Source of the DNA: Caulobacter sp. Root343
GTDB taxonomy: Bacteria > Pseudomonadota > Alphaproteobacteria > Caulobacterales > Caulobacteraceae
Length of the DNA: 64,000 bases
Reading direction: 5' to 3'
Assembly (NCBI RefSeq): GCF_001425745.1
Contig: NZ_LMDF01000005.1
Coordinates: 1-64,000 of the forward strand
Positions 56,665 to 64,000 of this stretch are shown in pieces (position 1 is the first letter of the stretch; each line of letters starts with the position of its first letter). Below the pieces are notes generated by a model. That model searched no databases. It saw nothing but the letters and a program-made list of their open reading frames with translations, and was not told the origin of the DNA. The translations under genes and the position numbers were made by a program.

Positions 56665-56805
56665 GTGTCGTTACTCTCGATACTGACGTCCCCCGAGGAT
56701 CGCCAATACCAGTCCGAGGCCAACCGCGCGAGGCGCGCGTTGTCGCGGCGGAACAATCGCCAGGCGATAATTGACAAATACAACCGTGAAGCGTTCAATC
56801 GCACG

Positions 56806-56916
56806 CAAGTCGACGTCGCTTCCGCGAGGTCGCCTTCCCTGATCCGCCGTCGAGAACTCCTCCCCGACCGGATCCCCTTCCACGCCGCCTCCGCCCCCGG
56901 AGGCGGCGTTCTTTTT
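56806..56916 (+). ncRNA. candidate small RNA
   Basis: Promoter-like TTGACA (56771-56776), 17-base spacer and TTCAAT (56794-56799) would start a transcript near 56806. A strong terminator ends it at about 56916, so about 110 nt. It contains a C-rich CTCCTCCCC stretch that could pair with ribosome sites, as in several alphaproteobacterial small RNAs. No expression evidence is available, so this is a hypothesis. Confidence 0.3.
56884..56916 (+). terminator. orphan intrinsic terminator
   Basis: GCCGCCTCCG (56884-56893), four-base loop, CGGAGGCGGC (56898-56907), then GTTCTTTTT. It points along the plus strand, yet no plus-strand gene lies upstream of it within the gap. Confidence 0.75.
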
Positions 56917-57010
56917 GGGGCCACGCCCCTACCGCCCCCAACGCGCGAGCGCCCTTGCGGCGTGCGGGCGAATGCTTGATCTATGGCCGCGTTAACCTTT
57001 CGGAGGCGGC

Positions 57011-57589
57011 ATGACCCTGCAGAAGCGGATCTGGGACCTGATCGTTCTGGCGATCTTCGTCTTCGCCGCCGCTTTCGCGACGGCGCCCTGGTTCGCCTTC
57101 CGGGCCCTGAAGGCCGCCGCCCAGTACGAGGACGTGCAAGCGATCGGCGAGCTGGTCGACTTTCCGGCCGTGCGTCGCAGCCTGACCGGCCAATTGATCG
57201 CCGACGCTCCGGCCGCTCGCCCGGAATCGCCCTCGATCTGGCGCGACCCCCTCAGCGTGTTCAAGAAGGCCATCGAGCCGATCGCCCCGCCCGAGCCCAA
57301 GGTCGACCGCTACCTGACCGTGGCCGGGGTCTCGGCCCTGACCCGCGGCTACGCCCCCGGCAAGGCCCCGCCGGCGATGACCCGCGACGGCTCGCTGACC
57401 GGTCAGGTCAGGGACACGATCAAGGGCCCCTATCCCGGTATCGCTTATTGGGACCCGAACCGCGTGCGCATTTCGGTCAAGCGTCCGGACGGCAGCGGCA
57501 AGGTCACGATCTTCACCTTCGAGCGCAAGGCGCTGTTCACCTGGAAGCTGGTGCACATCCGCTTGCCGGGCGACGAGCGGCAGGGCTAA
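57011..57589 (+). CDS. DUF2939 family protein
   Basis: A 192-residue protein with one N-terminal membrane segment (about 8-27) and a periplasmic part. The stretch APWFAFRALKAAAQYEDVQA and LVDFPAVRRSLTGQL is the DUF2939 signature. A Pro-rich linker (about 88-97) leads to a second beta domain ending in FTFERKALFTWKLVHIRLP. GGAGGCGGC precedes the ATG. Function unknown. The AEC transporter starts 10 bases later, so the two are likely co-transcribed. Confidence 0.88.
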   Translation: MTLQKRIWDLIVLAIFVFAAAFATAPWFAFRALKAAAQYEDVQAIGELVDFPAVRRSLTGQLIADAPAARPESPSIWRDPLSVFKKAIEPIAPPEPKVDRYLTVAGVSALTRGYAPGKAPPAMTRDGSLTGQVRDTIKGPYPGIAYWDPNRVRISVKRPDGSGKVTIFTFERKALFTWKLVHIRLPGDERQG

Positions 57590-57599
57590 AGCCCACCGC

Positions 57600-58544
57600 G
57601 TGACCACTCTCGTTCTCGACGTCCTCTCCCGGGTCTGGCCGTTCTTCCTGCTGGTCGGGGCGGGCCTGGCGCTGACGCGTCTGCGCCTGCTGGATGCGCG
57701 GATGACCCAGGGCCTGTCGGCCTATGTCTACTGGGTCGGCTTTCCGGCGCTGCTGATCCATTCGCTGTCGCGGCTGGGACGTCCTGGCCCGGAGCTCCTG
57801 ACGGGCCTGGCCGCCTATACGGGCGCGGGCTTGGCCGTGATGGCCGTGATCGTCGCGGCCGGGCGCCTGCTGGGCTGGAACAAGGCCGAGCGGGCCGGAG
57901 CCGGCATGGCGTCCGGCGTCGGCAACAGCGCCTTCCTGGCCCTGCCGATCACCGCCGCCGTCCTGGGGGCCGAGACCGCCCGCCTGGTGGCCGGCGTCGT
58001 CGCCATCGACTTCGTGGTCATGGCCGCCACCGGCGTGGGCCTGCTGGGCTGGGCGGCGGGCCGCTCGGTCTGGCGCTCGACCCTGCAGGCGTTCCGCAAC
58101 CCCGTGGTCGCCGCCGCCCTCGCGGGCCTTGCCCTCGCCCTGCTGGATCTGGCCTTGCCCGAGCCCCTGGACCGCGCTGTCGGCATGGCCGCCGCCTCGG
58201 GCAGCCCGGTCGGCTTGGTCGCGCTGGGCGCGGCCCTGGGCCTGCGCGAGACCGAGGGCGAGGCCTCGCCCGCCGCCGGACCGGTCGTCGTGGCCGCCGT
58301 CGCCAAGCTGATCGCGTTCCCGTTGCTGGCCTGGCTGGCCATCGGCCTCACTCCGGCGCCGATCGCCTTCCGCGCCGGCGCGACCCTGCTGGCCGCCGCG
58401 CCCACCGCCGTGAACGTCTTCATCCAGACCCGCGCCTACGGCGTCTTCGCCCGAGGCGCGGCGCGCACCGTGGCCCTGACCACCGCCCTGTCGCTGGTCA
58501 CCCTGGCCGTGGCGGCGCTGCTGCTGCGTCCCCTCATCCGCTAA
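57600..58544 (+). CDS. AEC family transporter
   Basis: A 314-residue inner-membrane protein with about ten segments, of the auxin efflux carrier family. The N-terminal VWPFFLLVGAGLALTRLRLLD, VYWVGFPALLIHSL and the central GNSAFLALPIT motifs fit the family. Bacterial members move organic acids such as malate or malonate; the substrate here is unknown. Start GTG at 57600. Confidence 0.88.
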   Translation: MTTLVLDVLSRVWPFFLLVGAGLALTRLRLLDARMTQGLSAYVYWVGFPALLIHSLSRLGRPGPELLTGLAAYTGAGLAVMAVIVAAGRLLGWNKAERAGAGMASGVGNSAFLALPITAAVLGAETARLVAGVVAIDFVVMAATGVGLLGWAAGRSVWRSTLQAFRNPVVAAALAGLALALLDLALPEPLDRAVGMAAASGSPVGLVALGAALGLRETEGEASPAAGPVVVAAVAKLIAFPLLAWLAIGLTPAPIAFRAGATLLAAAPTAVNVFIQTRAYGVFARGAARTVALTTALSLVTLAVAALLLRPLIR

Positions 58545-58570
58545 ATCGCCACCCCAAGTTGTCCGCGCGT

Positions 58571-58599
58571 TTGACACCGCTTCCCTCGGCCGATAGATG
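58571..58599 (+). promoter_or_regulatory. candidate promoter of the TonB receptor gene
   Basis: TTGACA (58571-58576) with a 17-base spacer to TAGATG (58594-58599). The -10 match is only partial. It is followed directly by the Fur-like box. Confidence 0.4.
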
Positions 58600-58603
58600 C
58601 GTT

Positions 58604-58624
58604 TGCGAGTCATTCGCGTTCGCA
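58604..58624 (+). promoter_or_regulatory. Fur-box-like operator
   Basis: The 21-base TGCGAGTCATTCGCGTTCGCA starts and ends in TGCGA/TCGCA and contains GCGA-TCA-TTCGC, like alphaproteobacterial Fur sites built on GCGAAT repeats. It covers the expected transcript start of an iron-type receptor gene, so repression in iron-replete cells is likely. Confidence 0.5.
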
Positions 58625-58636
58625 TAGAGGCCTTGC

Positions 58637-60730
58637 ATGTCCCCCTCCTTCCGCGCTCTCCTGCTGGCCGGCGCCGCCCTCGCCGCCGCCGGTGTTTCCA
58701 GCCTCGCCCAGGCGGAGGAAATCGGCGCGGACACCGCGGAGGCCAATCAGGTGGACCACGTGGTGATCACCGGCGCGCGCACCCGCACCTCGGCGGTCAC
58801 GGGCCTGGACATGAGCCTGCGCGAGACGCCGCAGTCGGTGACCATCATCAATCAGGACCGGATCCGCGACTTCGCCCTGACCGACGTGAATCAGCTCTTG
58901 GCCCAGGTCACCGGCGTCAATGTCGAGAAGGTCGAGACCGACCGCACCTATTACAACTCGCGCGGCTTCGACATCACCAACTTCCAGGCCGACGGCATTG
59001 GCCTGCCGCTGATCTGGGGCATCCAGTTCGGCGACCTCGACACGGTGCTGTTCGAGCGGGTCGAGACGGTGCGCGGCGCCAACAGCATGATGACCGGGAC
59101 CGGCAATCCGTCGGCGACGATCAACTATGTCCGCAAGCGCCCGACCAACACCTTCCAGGCCTCGGCGGCGGCGCAGTACGGCTCGTGGAACGATTACCGG
59201 CTCGAGGCCGACATCTCGGGCCCGCTGAACGCCTCGGGGACCCTGGCCGGCCGGGTGATCTACGCCAACCAGGACCGCGACAGCTATCTGGACCACTACA
59301 AGGTCAACCGGAACGTCTACGGCGCCCTGCTGGCCTGGGACGCGACGCCGAAGCTGACCGCCACGGTCGGCTGGTCGATGCAGGACAACCGCGCGCGCGG
59401 CAACAACTGGGGCGCCCTGCCGCTGGTCTACAGCGACGGCGCGCGGATCGACTATCCGCGCTCGGCCTCGACCGGGGCCGACTGGACCCACTGGAACGTC
59501 CGCGATCAGACCGCCTTCGCCGAGCTGGCCTGGCGCTTCGACAACGGCTGGCAGGTCAAGACGATCGGCACGTTCAAGCGGTTCGAGGAGAACGCCAAGC
59601 TGCTCTACGCCTACGGCAATCCCGACAGGACAACCGGCCTCGGCGTCAGCGGCATGGCCGGCGTCTATCCGTCGATCTACGAGAACTACATCCTCGACGC
59701 CTACGCCTCGGGCCCGTTCCAGCTGTTCGGCCGCACCCACCAGCTGGTGATCGGCGGCCAGACCTCACGCTCGCATGGCTTCGAGTACGAGGACTTCTCG
59801 GCCGACGCGATCGTCTATCCCGCCGTGCAGGACTGGGGCCGCGTCCAGGTGGCCGAGCCGACCTTCCCCGGCGCCTATCTGGCCTCCAACCAGGTGGACC
59901 GCCTGAGCCGCTTCTACGCCGCCGCCCATCTCTCCGTGACCGACAAGCTGAAGGTCGTGGCCGGTTTCAACGCCCTGAAGCTGAAGTCCAAGGGCTTCTC
60001 GTACGGCGTCGACACGCCGCGCGACGAAGACAAGGTCAGCCCTTATGTCGGCGCGGTCTACGACCTGAACGCCAACGTCTCGCTCTATGCGAACTACACC
60101 GACATCTTCAATCCGCAGTCGGAGATCGACGTCAACCACCAGACCCTGGCCGCCGCCCATGGCAAGAGCTACGAGGCCGGTTTCAAGAGCGAGTGGTTCG
60201 ACAAGCGCCTCTACGTGACCGGCGCGGTGTTCACCTCGCGCCAGGACGGCTTGGCCGAATACGCCGGGACCTTCCCCGACACGCTGAAGAACTACTATGC
60301 GGGCGTCGACACCAAGGCCAAGGGCTACGAGTTGGAGGCGGTCGGCGCGATCAACGACCAGTGGCGCGTCAGCCTGGGCTGGACCGACCTGTCGATCAAG
60401 GACGACGAGGGGAACAAGGCCCGCGTCTACACCCCGCGCAAGACGCTGAAGGCCTCGACCACCTACACCATTCCGTCGCTGCGCAACCTGACCCTGGGCG
60501 CCCAGCTGCGCTGGCAGGACGCGGTCGAGACCCAGGACATCGTGGTGATCCGGCAGAAGGCCTATGGCGTGCTGGACCTGATGGCGGGCGTCGACGTGAC
60601 CGACCAGGTGCGCGCGTCGCTGAACGTCAAGAACGCCACCGACAAGACCTACCTGACCAGCCTGATGTGGACCCAGTCGTACTACGCCGCGCCGCGCAGC
60701 GTGTCGGTGCGCCTGGATTACGCCTTCTAG
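58637..60730 (+). CDS. TonB-dependent siderophore receptor
   Basis: A 697-residue outer-membrane receptor importing ferric siderophores or similar ligands with TonB energy. Signal peptide about 1-26, a TonB-box region (about 35-45, DHVVITGAR), plug domain with LRETPQSVTIINQDRI (the siderophore-receptor plug signature), and a 22-strand barrel ending in the terminal aromatic residue (RLDYAF). The Fur-like site upstream and the PepSY gene downstream support iron uptake. Confidence 0.92.
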   Translation: MSPSFRALLLAGAALAAAGVSSLAQAEEIGADTAEANQVDHVVITGARTRTSAVTGLDMSLRETPQSVTIINQDRIRDFALTDVNQLLAQVTGVNVEKVETDRTYYNSRGFDITNFQADGIGLPLIWGIQFGDLDTVLFERVETVRGANSMMTGTGNPSATINYVRKRPTNTFQASAAAQYGSWNDYRLEADISGPLNASGTLAGRVIYANQDRDSYLDHYKVNRNVYGALLAWDATPKLTATVGWSMQDNRARGNNWGALPLVYSDGARIDYPRSASTGADWTHWNVRDQTAFAELAWRFDNGWQVKTIGTFKRFEENAKLLYAYGNPDRTTGLGVSGMAGVYPSIYENYILDAYASGPFQLFGRTHQLVIGGQTSRSHGFEYEDFSADAIVYPAVQDWGRVQVAEPTFPGAYLASNQVDRLSRFYAAAHLSVTDKLKVVAGFNALKLKSKGFSYGVDTPRDEDKVSPYVGAVYDLNANVSLYANYTDIFNPQSEIDVNHQTLAAAHGKSYEAGFKSEWFDKRLYVTGAVFTSRQDGLAEYAGTFPDTLKNYYAGVDTKAKGYELEAVGAINDQWRVSLGWTDLSIKDDEGNKARVYTPRKTLKASTTYTIPSLRNLTLGAQLRWQDAVETQDIVVIRQKAYGVLDLMAGVDVTDQVRASLNVKNATDKTYLTSLMWTQSYYAAPRSVSVRLDYAF

Positions 60731-60739
60731 GAGCCGGCC

Positions 60740-62044
60740 ATGGACGCGCGCATCCCGCCCGCCCTCGCCAGCCAGACTCGCCCGGCCGCGCCCCGGCGGG
60801 TTGTCCGGCCGCTACTGGGCATTCTCCACCGCTGGGTGGGACTGCTGATCGCCGGCTTCCTGTTCGTCTCGGGCGTCACGGGCGCGGTCATCTCGTGGGA
60901 CCACGAGCTGGACGACCGGCTCAATCCCCACCTGATGCACGCCCGCACCGACGGCCCGCGCCTGCCGCCGCTGGAGCTGGCCAAGCGCATCGAGGCCCGC
61001 GACCCGCGCGTCCAGGTCACCTACATCCCACTGGATCCCGAGCCCGGCGAGACCTACGCCTTCGGGGTCGAGCCCAAACGCGATCCGGCCACCGGCAAGC
61101 TGTTCGCCCCGGGCTACAACCAGGTGTTCCTCGATCCGGTCACCGGGGTCGAGCAAGGCCGGCGGCAGTGGGGCGCGGCCTGGCCGATCACCTCCGAGAC
61201 CTTCGTCTCGTTCCTCTATGTGCTGCACTACACCCTGCACATCCCGGCCATGTGGGGCATCGACCGCTGGGGCGTCTGGCTGATGGGCGTGATCGCCGTC
61301 CTCTGGACGATCGACTGCTTCGTCGGCTTCTACCTGACCCTGCCCTCGCGGGCGTCGGCCCAAAGCGGCAAGAGTGGCAAGTCGGGCAAGAGCTTCGTCA
61401 GCCGCTGGAAACCGGCCTGGCAGATCAAGACCAAGGCCAGCGCCTATCGGATCAATTTCGACATCCATCGCGCCTTCGGCCTGTGGATCTGGGGCGTGCT
61501 GTTCACCGTGGCCTTCACCGCCTTCTCGCTGAACCTTTACAGCGAGGTGTTCTATCCGGTGTTGTCCAAGGTCTCGAAGACCACCCCGGGCCCGTTCGAG
61601 CTGCGCACGCCCGCGCCGCTGGACCAGCCGATCCTGGCCAAGAAGACCTATGCCGAGGTGATCGCGACGGCCAAGGCCGAGGCGGCCAAGCGCGGCTGGA
61701 CCACCCCGGCCGGCGGGGCCTTTTACTCGCCCGCTTACGGTATCTACGGTGTTGGCTTCTTCGAGCCGGGCGGCGACCACGGCGCGGCCGGCGTCGGCCC
61801 GCCCTATCTCTATTTCGACGGCCAGACCGGGCAGTTGGCGGGCCAGCGCCTGCCCTGGGTGGGCACGGCCGCCGACATCTTCGTCCAGGCCCAGTTCCCG
61901 CTGCACTCAGGCCGGATCCTGGGCCTGCCCGGCCGGATCCTCATTTCACTGACCGGCCTGGTCGTCGCCGCGCTCAGCGTCACCGGCGTGGTGATCTGGT
62001 GGAAGAAACGCAAGGCGCGGGTGGGGCGGGGCGCGAGGGGCTGA
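60740..62044 (+). CDS. PepSY-associated TM protein, probable iron-siderophore reductase
   Basis: A 434-residue inner-membrane protein of the PepSY_TM family (PiuB/FsqB-like), often next to siderophore receptors and thought to reduce ferric siderophore in the periplasm. Four membrane segments (about 33-55, 165-200 region, 245-270, 395-420), with His residues near the helices (LHRWVG, LHYTLH, DIHRAFG) that could hold haem. Large periplasmic PepSY regions lie between. A small tandem SGKSGKSGK repeat sits in the cytoplasmic loop around 210-218. It starts nine bases after the receptor stop. Confidence 0.88.
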   Translation: MDARIPPALASQTRPAAPRRVVRPLLGILHRWVGLLIAGFLFVSGVTGAVISWDHELDDRLNPHLMHARTDGPRLPPLELAKRIEARDPRVQVTYIPLDPEPGETYAFGVEPKRDPATGKLFAPGYNQVFLDPVTGVEQGRRQWGAAWPITSETFVSFLYVLHYTLHIPAMWGIDRWGVWLMGVIAVLWTIDCFVGFYLTLPSRASAQSGKSGKSGKSFVSRWKPAWQIKTKASAYRINFDIHRAFGLWIWGVLFTVAFTAFSLNLYSEVFYPVLSKVSKTTPGPFELRTPAPLDQPILAKKTYAEVIATAKAEAAKRGWTTPAGGAFYSPAYGIYGVGFFEPGGDHGAAGVGPPYLYFDGQTGQLAGQRLPWVGTAADIFVQAQFPLHSGRILGLPGRILISLTGLVVAALSVTGVVIWWKKRKARVGRGARG

Positions 62045-62112
62045 CAACCGCCGGCGACTGCTGACAGCTTTCGCCGGCGGCCGGCTTAGGGTGGCGTCCG
62101 GAGGAAACGCCC

Positions 62113-62490
62113 ATGATCAGCTACATCACCATCGGCGCCAGCGATCTCGACCGCGCGGGCGCGTTCTATGACGCGGTGCTGGGCGCCTTGGGCTGCCCGC
62201 GCCTGTGGCGGCAAGGCGACTGGATCGGCTACGGCCCCGACGCGGACCACGCCACCGTCATGATCTGCGCGCCCGAGAACGGCCTGCCAGCCAAGGCGGG
62301 CAACGGCATCATGGTTGGGCTGAAGGCCGAAACGTCGGAACAGGTCGACGCCTTTTACGCGGCGGCGATGGCCCAGGGCGGCGCCTGCGCCGGCCCGCCT
62401 GGGCCGCGCCCGGCCTATGGCGAGGGCTATTACCTCGCCTATGTCCGCGATCCGGACGGCAACAAGCTGTCGGCATTCCTGAAAAGCTGA
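62113..62490 (+). CDS. VOC family (glyoxalase-like) protein
   Basis: A 125-residue single-module vicinal-oxygen-chelate protein. MISYITIGASDLDRAGAFYD is the family start with His replaced by Thr at the first metal position, and PAYGEGYYLAYVRDPDGNKL is the family end. GGAGGAAAC precedes the ATG. Metal site only partly conserved, so it could be a binding protein rather than an enzyme. Substrate unknown. Confidence 0.88.
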   Translation: MISYITIGASDLDRAGAFYDAVLGALGCPRLWRQGDWIGYGPDADHATVMICAPENGLPAKAGNGIMVGLKAETSEQVDAFYAAAMAQGGACAGPPGPRPAYGEGYYLAYVRDPDGNKLSAFLKS

Positions 62491-62504
62491 GGCTGCATCA
62501 AATC

Positions 62505-62609
62505 CACCTGTCATCCCGGAAGCCACGCAGAGGCTATCCGGGACCGCCGGAAGCTCAGAGCTTGTTGCGGTCCGGGCTCTCCGTTCCGCTGCGGCCGGGA
62601 TGACAGGTG
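62505..62609. repeat. 105-bp intergenic palindromic element, copy 2
   Basis: Bounded by CACCTGTCATCCCGG (62505-62519) and its perfect complement (62595-62609). Reverse-complemented, it aligns closely with copy 1 at 44103-44201. Confidence 0.8.
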
Positions 62610-62625
62610 AGGCCAGCGAAGCGCC

Positions 62626-63174
62626 CTATCGCGTCGCCGGCCCTTGTCCCGTCAGCAGGCTGGAGCTCGGCGCGCCGCCGGCCTTGCCCTGGTCGCCGGC
62701 CTTCCAACCCGCCGGGCACGCGCCCAGGCGGTGATAACGGCGAGCCTGAACCACCTTGCCGCCGGCGGCCTGCAACGGCTGCAGGGCGAAGCGGACGGTG
62801 AAGTCGTCGGGCGTCTTGCGCGTCGTCGTCACATAGAGGCCGTAGCGCGCGCCACCGGCCTCGCAGCGGCTGACATGCTCGTCGGCGCTGTCCTTGGCGG
62901 CCTTGCCATAGGGCCGGCAGTCCTCGCCGTTCACCCGCGGCTCGACGCGCGAGAAGGAGCTGATCAGTTCCGGGTGCGCGCAGATGTCGATCGCGCCCGT
63001 CTTGCCGCCGGAGTCCTCGACGACCTCGACCCGCCACAGCGACGGCGGCGCCAGCGACTGGTCCTTCAAGGACGGCGCCTTGGCTTCGCCGTCCTTCGGT
63101 CCGCAGCCGGCGACGGCCAGCAATAGACCGGCGGCCAGGAGCGCCCTGCTCCATTGGCGAGTCGTCGAGATCAT
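62626..63174 (-). CDS. DUF3617-like lipoprotein
   Basis: A 182-residue lipoprotein (lipobox AVAGC, Cys24). The mature domain begins PPSLWRVEVV and has cysteine-bearing strands (IDICAHPEL, GEDCRPYG, SRCEAGGARYG) followed by VRFALQ and GACPAGW, a layout like DUF3617 proteins, which are frequent in caulobacters and sphingomonads; moderately sure. GGGAGGGG precedes the ATG at 63174. An AT-rich stretch upstream (about 63190-63212, with CATTTGTAATTCAAT) is a likely promoter. Confidence 0.7.
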   Translation of the reverse strand: MISTTRQWSRALLAAGLLLAVAGCGPKDGEAKAPSLKDQSLAPPSLWRVEVVEDSGGKTGAIDICAHPELISSFSRVEPRVNGEDCRPYGKAAKDSADEHVSRCEAGGARYGLYVTTTRKTPDDFTVRFALQPLQAAGGKVVQARRYHRLGACPAGWKAGDQGKAGGAPSSSLLTGQGPATR

Positions 63175-63362
63175 GCGCCCCTCCCACAAATGAACTACAT
63201 TTGTAATTCAATAGAGGCGCAAGCCGGGGCTACGTCAAGCCAGCGCGTCACGACCATCGACGCGCGGGCGATGGACCGCCAAGACGAACACTTGCTGGTG
63301 GTCAAAATCTAGGCCGATGCGGCGCGTCAGCTATGGGTGGTCGGCTGCCGTTCGCGCGGACA

Positions 63363-64000
63363 TCAAGCCCGCGGGGTCTGGGCCAGATACGCCGCCATCG
63401 CACGGGTGGTCTCCTCGGCGAGGCCTTTGTCGTCCAGCGGCAACATGCGTCGCCAGAGCAACGGGTTATAGAGCTTGTGCGCTTCGACGATCGTCACGCC
63501 GCTCAAGAGGGCGAAGGTGATGGCCCGTTCTGGATCCGCCGCGTCGATGCTGTCGCCGAACGGAGCCAGCGCGCCCACCAGGAGGCGCAGGTTGGCTTCG
63601 ATCAGGTCGAGGGCGCGCTCTGAAAAGTCCGTGCCGCTCTGCGCCTCAAGGTATTGATCCAAGGCCCTCAGGAGCTTGGCGCGCCCGTTGTACTGGGCGA
63701 CTAGCGCGCGCGCGACCGCGCCGAGCGCGATGTCCAGGGTCAATCCCGAAAGTCGTTCCGGTGAAAGTCCCGCCTGGTTCGCCTCGTGAGAGGCTTTCAG
63801 CAACTTCAGGAAGGCCGCGCGCAGCAGCGCGTCCTTGTCGGTGAACCGACGGTAGACGCTCCCCGTCGCCACACCCGCCCGTGCGGCGACCTCGGGCATG
63901 GTCACGGCCGCGAGCCCCCCCTCCTCCAGAAGGGCGAGGGTCGCGGCCAAAAGGCGTTCCATGGTTTCCCGACTGCGCGCCTGCTTTGGCGGTACGGAGC
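63363..64000 (-). CDS. TetR family transcriptional regulator (5' end outside window)
   Basis: A TetR/AcrR regulator. The HTH ([27 protein letters not shown]) is complete and the ligand-binding helical domain runs to the stop at 63363. An ATG at 63962 is available, but the frame continues upstream to the window edge as [10 protein letters not shown], the usual lead-in of TetR proteins, so the true start is probably past 64000. The C-terminal region resembles TetR proteins regulating multidrug or organic-compound genes; the target is not in view. Confidence 0.85.
   Translation of the reverse strand, partial: SVPPKQARSRETMERLLAATLALLEEGGLAAVTMPEVAARAGVATGSVYRRFTDKDALLRAAFLKLLKASHEANQAGLSPERLSGLTLDIALGAVARALVAQYNGRAKLLRALDQYLEAQSGTDFSERALDLIEANLRLLVGALAPFGDSIDAADPERAITFALLSGVTIVEAHKLYNPLLWRRMLPLDDKGLAEETTRAMAAYLAQTPRA

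Larger units (their letters stand above)
56665..57010. other. intergenic region with a possible small RNA
   Basis: A 346-base gap between the divergent CAP and DUF2939 genes. No protein gene fits. It holds a plus-strand promoter-like sequence (TTGACA at 56771) and an intrinsic terminator (56884-56916), described separately. A good ribosome site GGAGGCGGC precedes the DUF2939 start. Confidence 0.6.

Noticed and set aside
56750..56795. Sigma-T (EcfG) promoter GGAAC ... CGTT for the candidate small RNA
   Set aside because: The two elements are 37 bases apart; the required spacing is about 16-17.
58597..62064. 1155-residue plus-strand frame across the TonB receptor and PepSY genes
   Set aside because: Pro/Arg/Gly-rich shadow in another frame of two well-recognised genes.

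Overview
The window looks like chromosomal DNA of a Caulobacter-type alphaproteobacterium. It is very GC-rich and gene-dense, uses many GTG starts, and carries the holdfast-anchor operon hfaABD, which is typical of stalked Caulobacteraceae. It also has an ATP synthase zeta-inhibitor (DUF1476), PurS/PurQ/small PurL purine genes, a Caulobacter-type promoter with a CtrA half-site, and several intergenic palindrome families. I see no phage, insertion sequence, CRISPR array or complete RNA gene, so this is core chromosome with some accessory metabolism.

Layout. 1-650: what I read as the promoter and leader region of an rRNA operon transcribed leftwards off the window (tandem TTGAC-N17-TAGAAG promoters on the minus strand). 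800-2400: Rrf2 regulator, CBS protein, rhomboid protease. 2450-5200: hfaA-hfaB-hfaD (CsgG-like pore plus repeat adhesins). 5260-13130: small unknown gene, hybrid histidine kinase, Uup-type ABC-F ATPase, envelope proteins, GST, MFS transporter. 13300-15120: purB and a family-6 uracil/hypoxanthine DNA glycosylase. 15130-18115: an operon of two Tat-exported Gfo/Idh/MocA oxidoreductases and a cupin. 18300-20320: M13 peptidase. 20370-24955: DUF1842 gene divergent from a minimal ethanolamine cluster (eutB-eutC-permease). 25000-34490: ATP synthase zeta subunit and the purine genes purC-purS-(DUF3291)-purQ ... purL, interleaved with an alpha-amino-acid ester hydrolase, a cyclophilin and a small Q/N-rich protein.

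34500-46400: lipoprotein, rsgA, an alpha/beta hydrolase, a second hybrid kinase, M28 peptidase, bolA - AKR-like - grxD, thioesterase, beta-lactamase-like serine hydrolase, htpX, zinc-ribbon protein, rpsD. 46500-49080: glutathione-dependent formaldehyde oxidation (adhC, fghA with a small hydrolase between). 49240-56010: exported hydrolase, TrmJ-type methyltransferase, degenerate beta-lactamase-fold lipoprotein, a third hybrid kinase with an extracytoplasmic sensor, icd. 56080-62500: CAP protein, a possible small RNA, DUF2939, AEC transporter, and an iron-type TonB receptor/PepSY pair with a Fur-like box. The window ends in a lipoprotein and the 5'-incomplete end of a TetR regulator.

Most notable: (i) HfaD is built of eight regular ~47-residue repeats, and one such unit recurs at the C-terminus of HfaA; (ii) three enzyme-fold proteins appear to have lost catalytic residues (AKR-like protein between bolA and grxD, beta-lactamase-like lipoprotein, alpha/beta hydrolase with Glu in place of His); (iii) the tandem rRNA-type promoters; (iv) at least four families of intergenic palindromes; (v) a 52-residue Q/N-rich gene and a possible small RNA that ordinary gene calling may miss.
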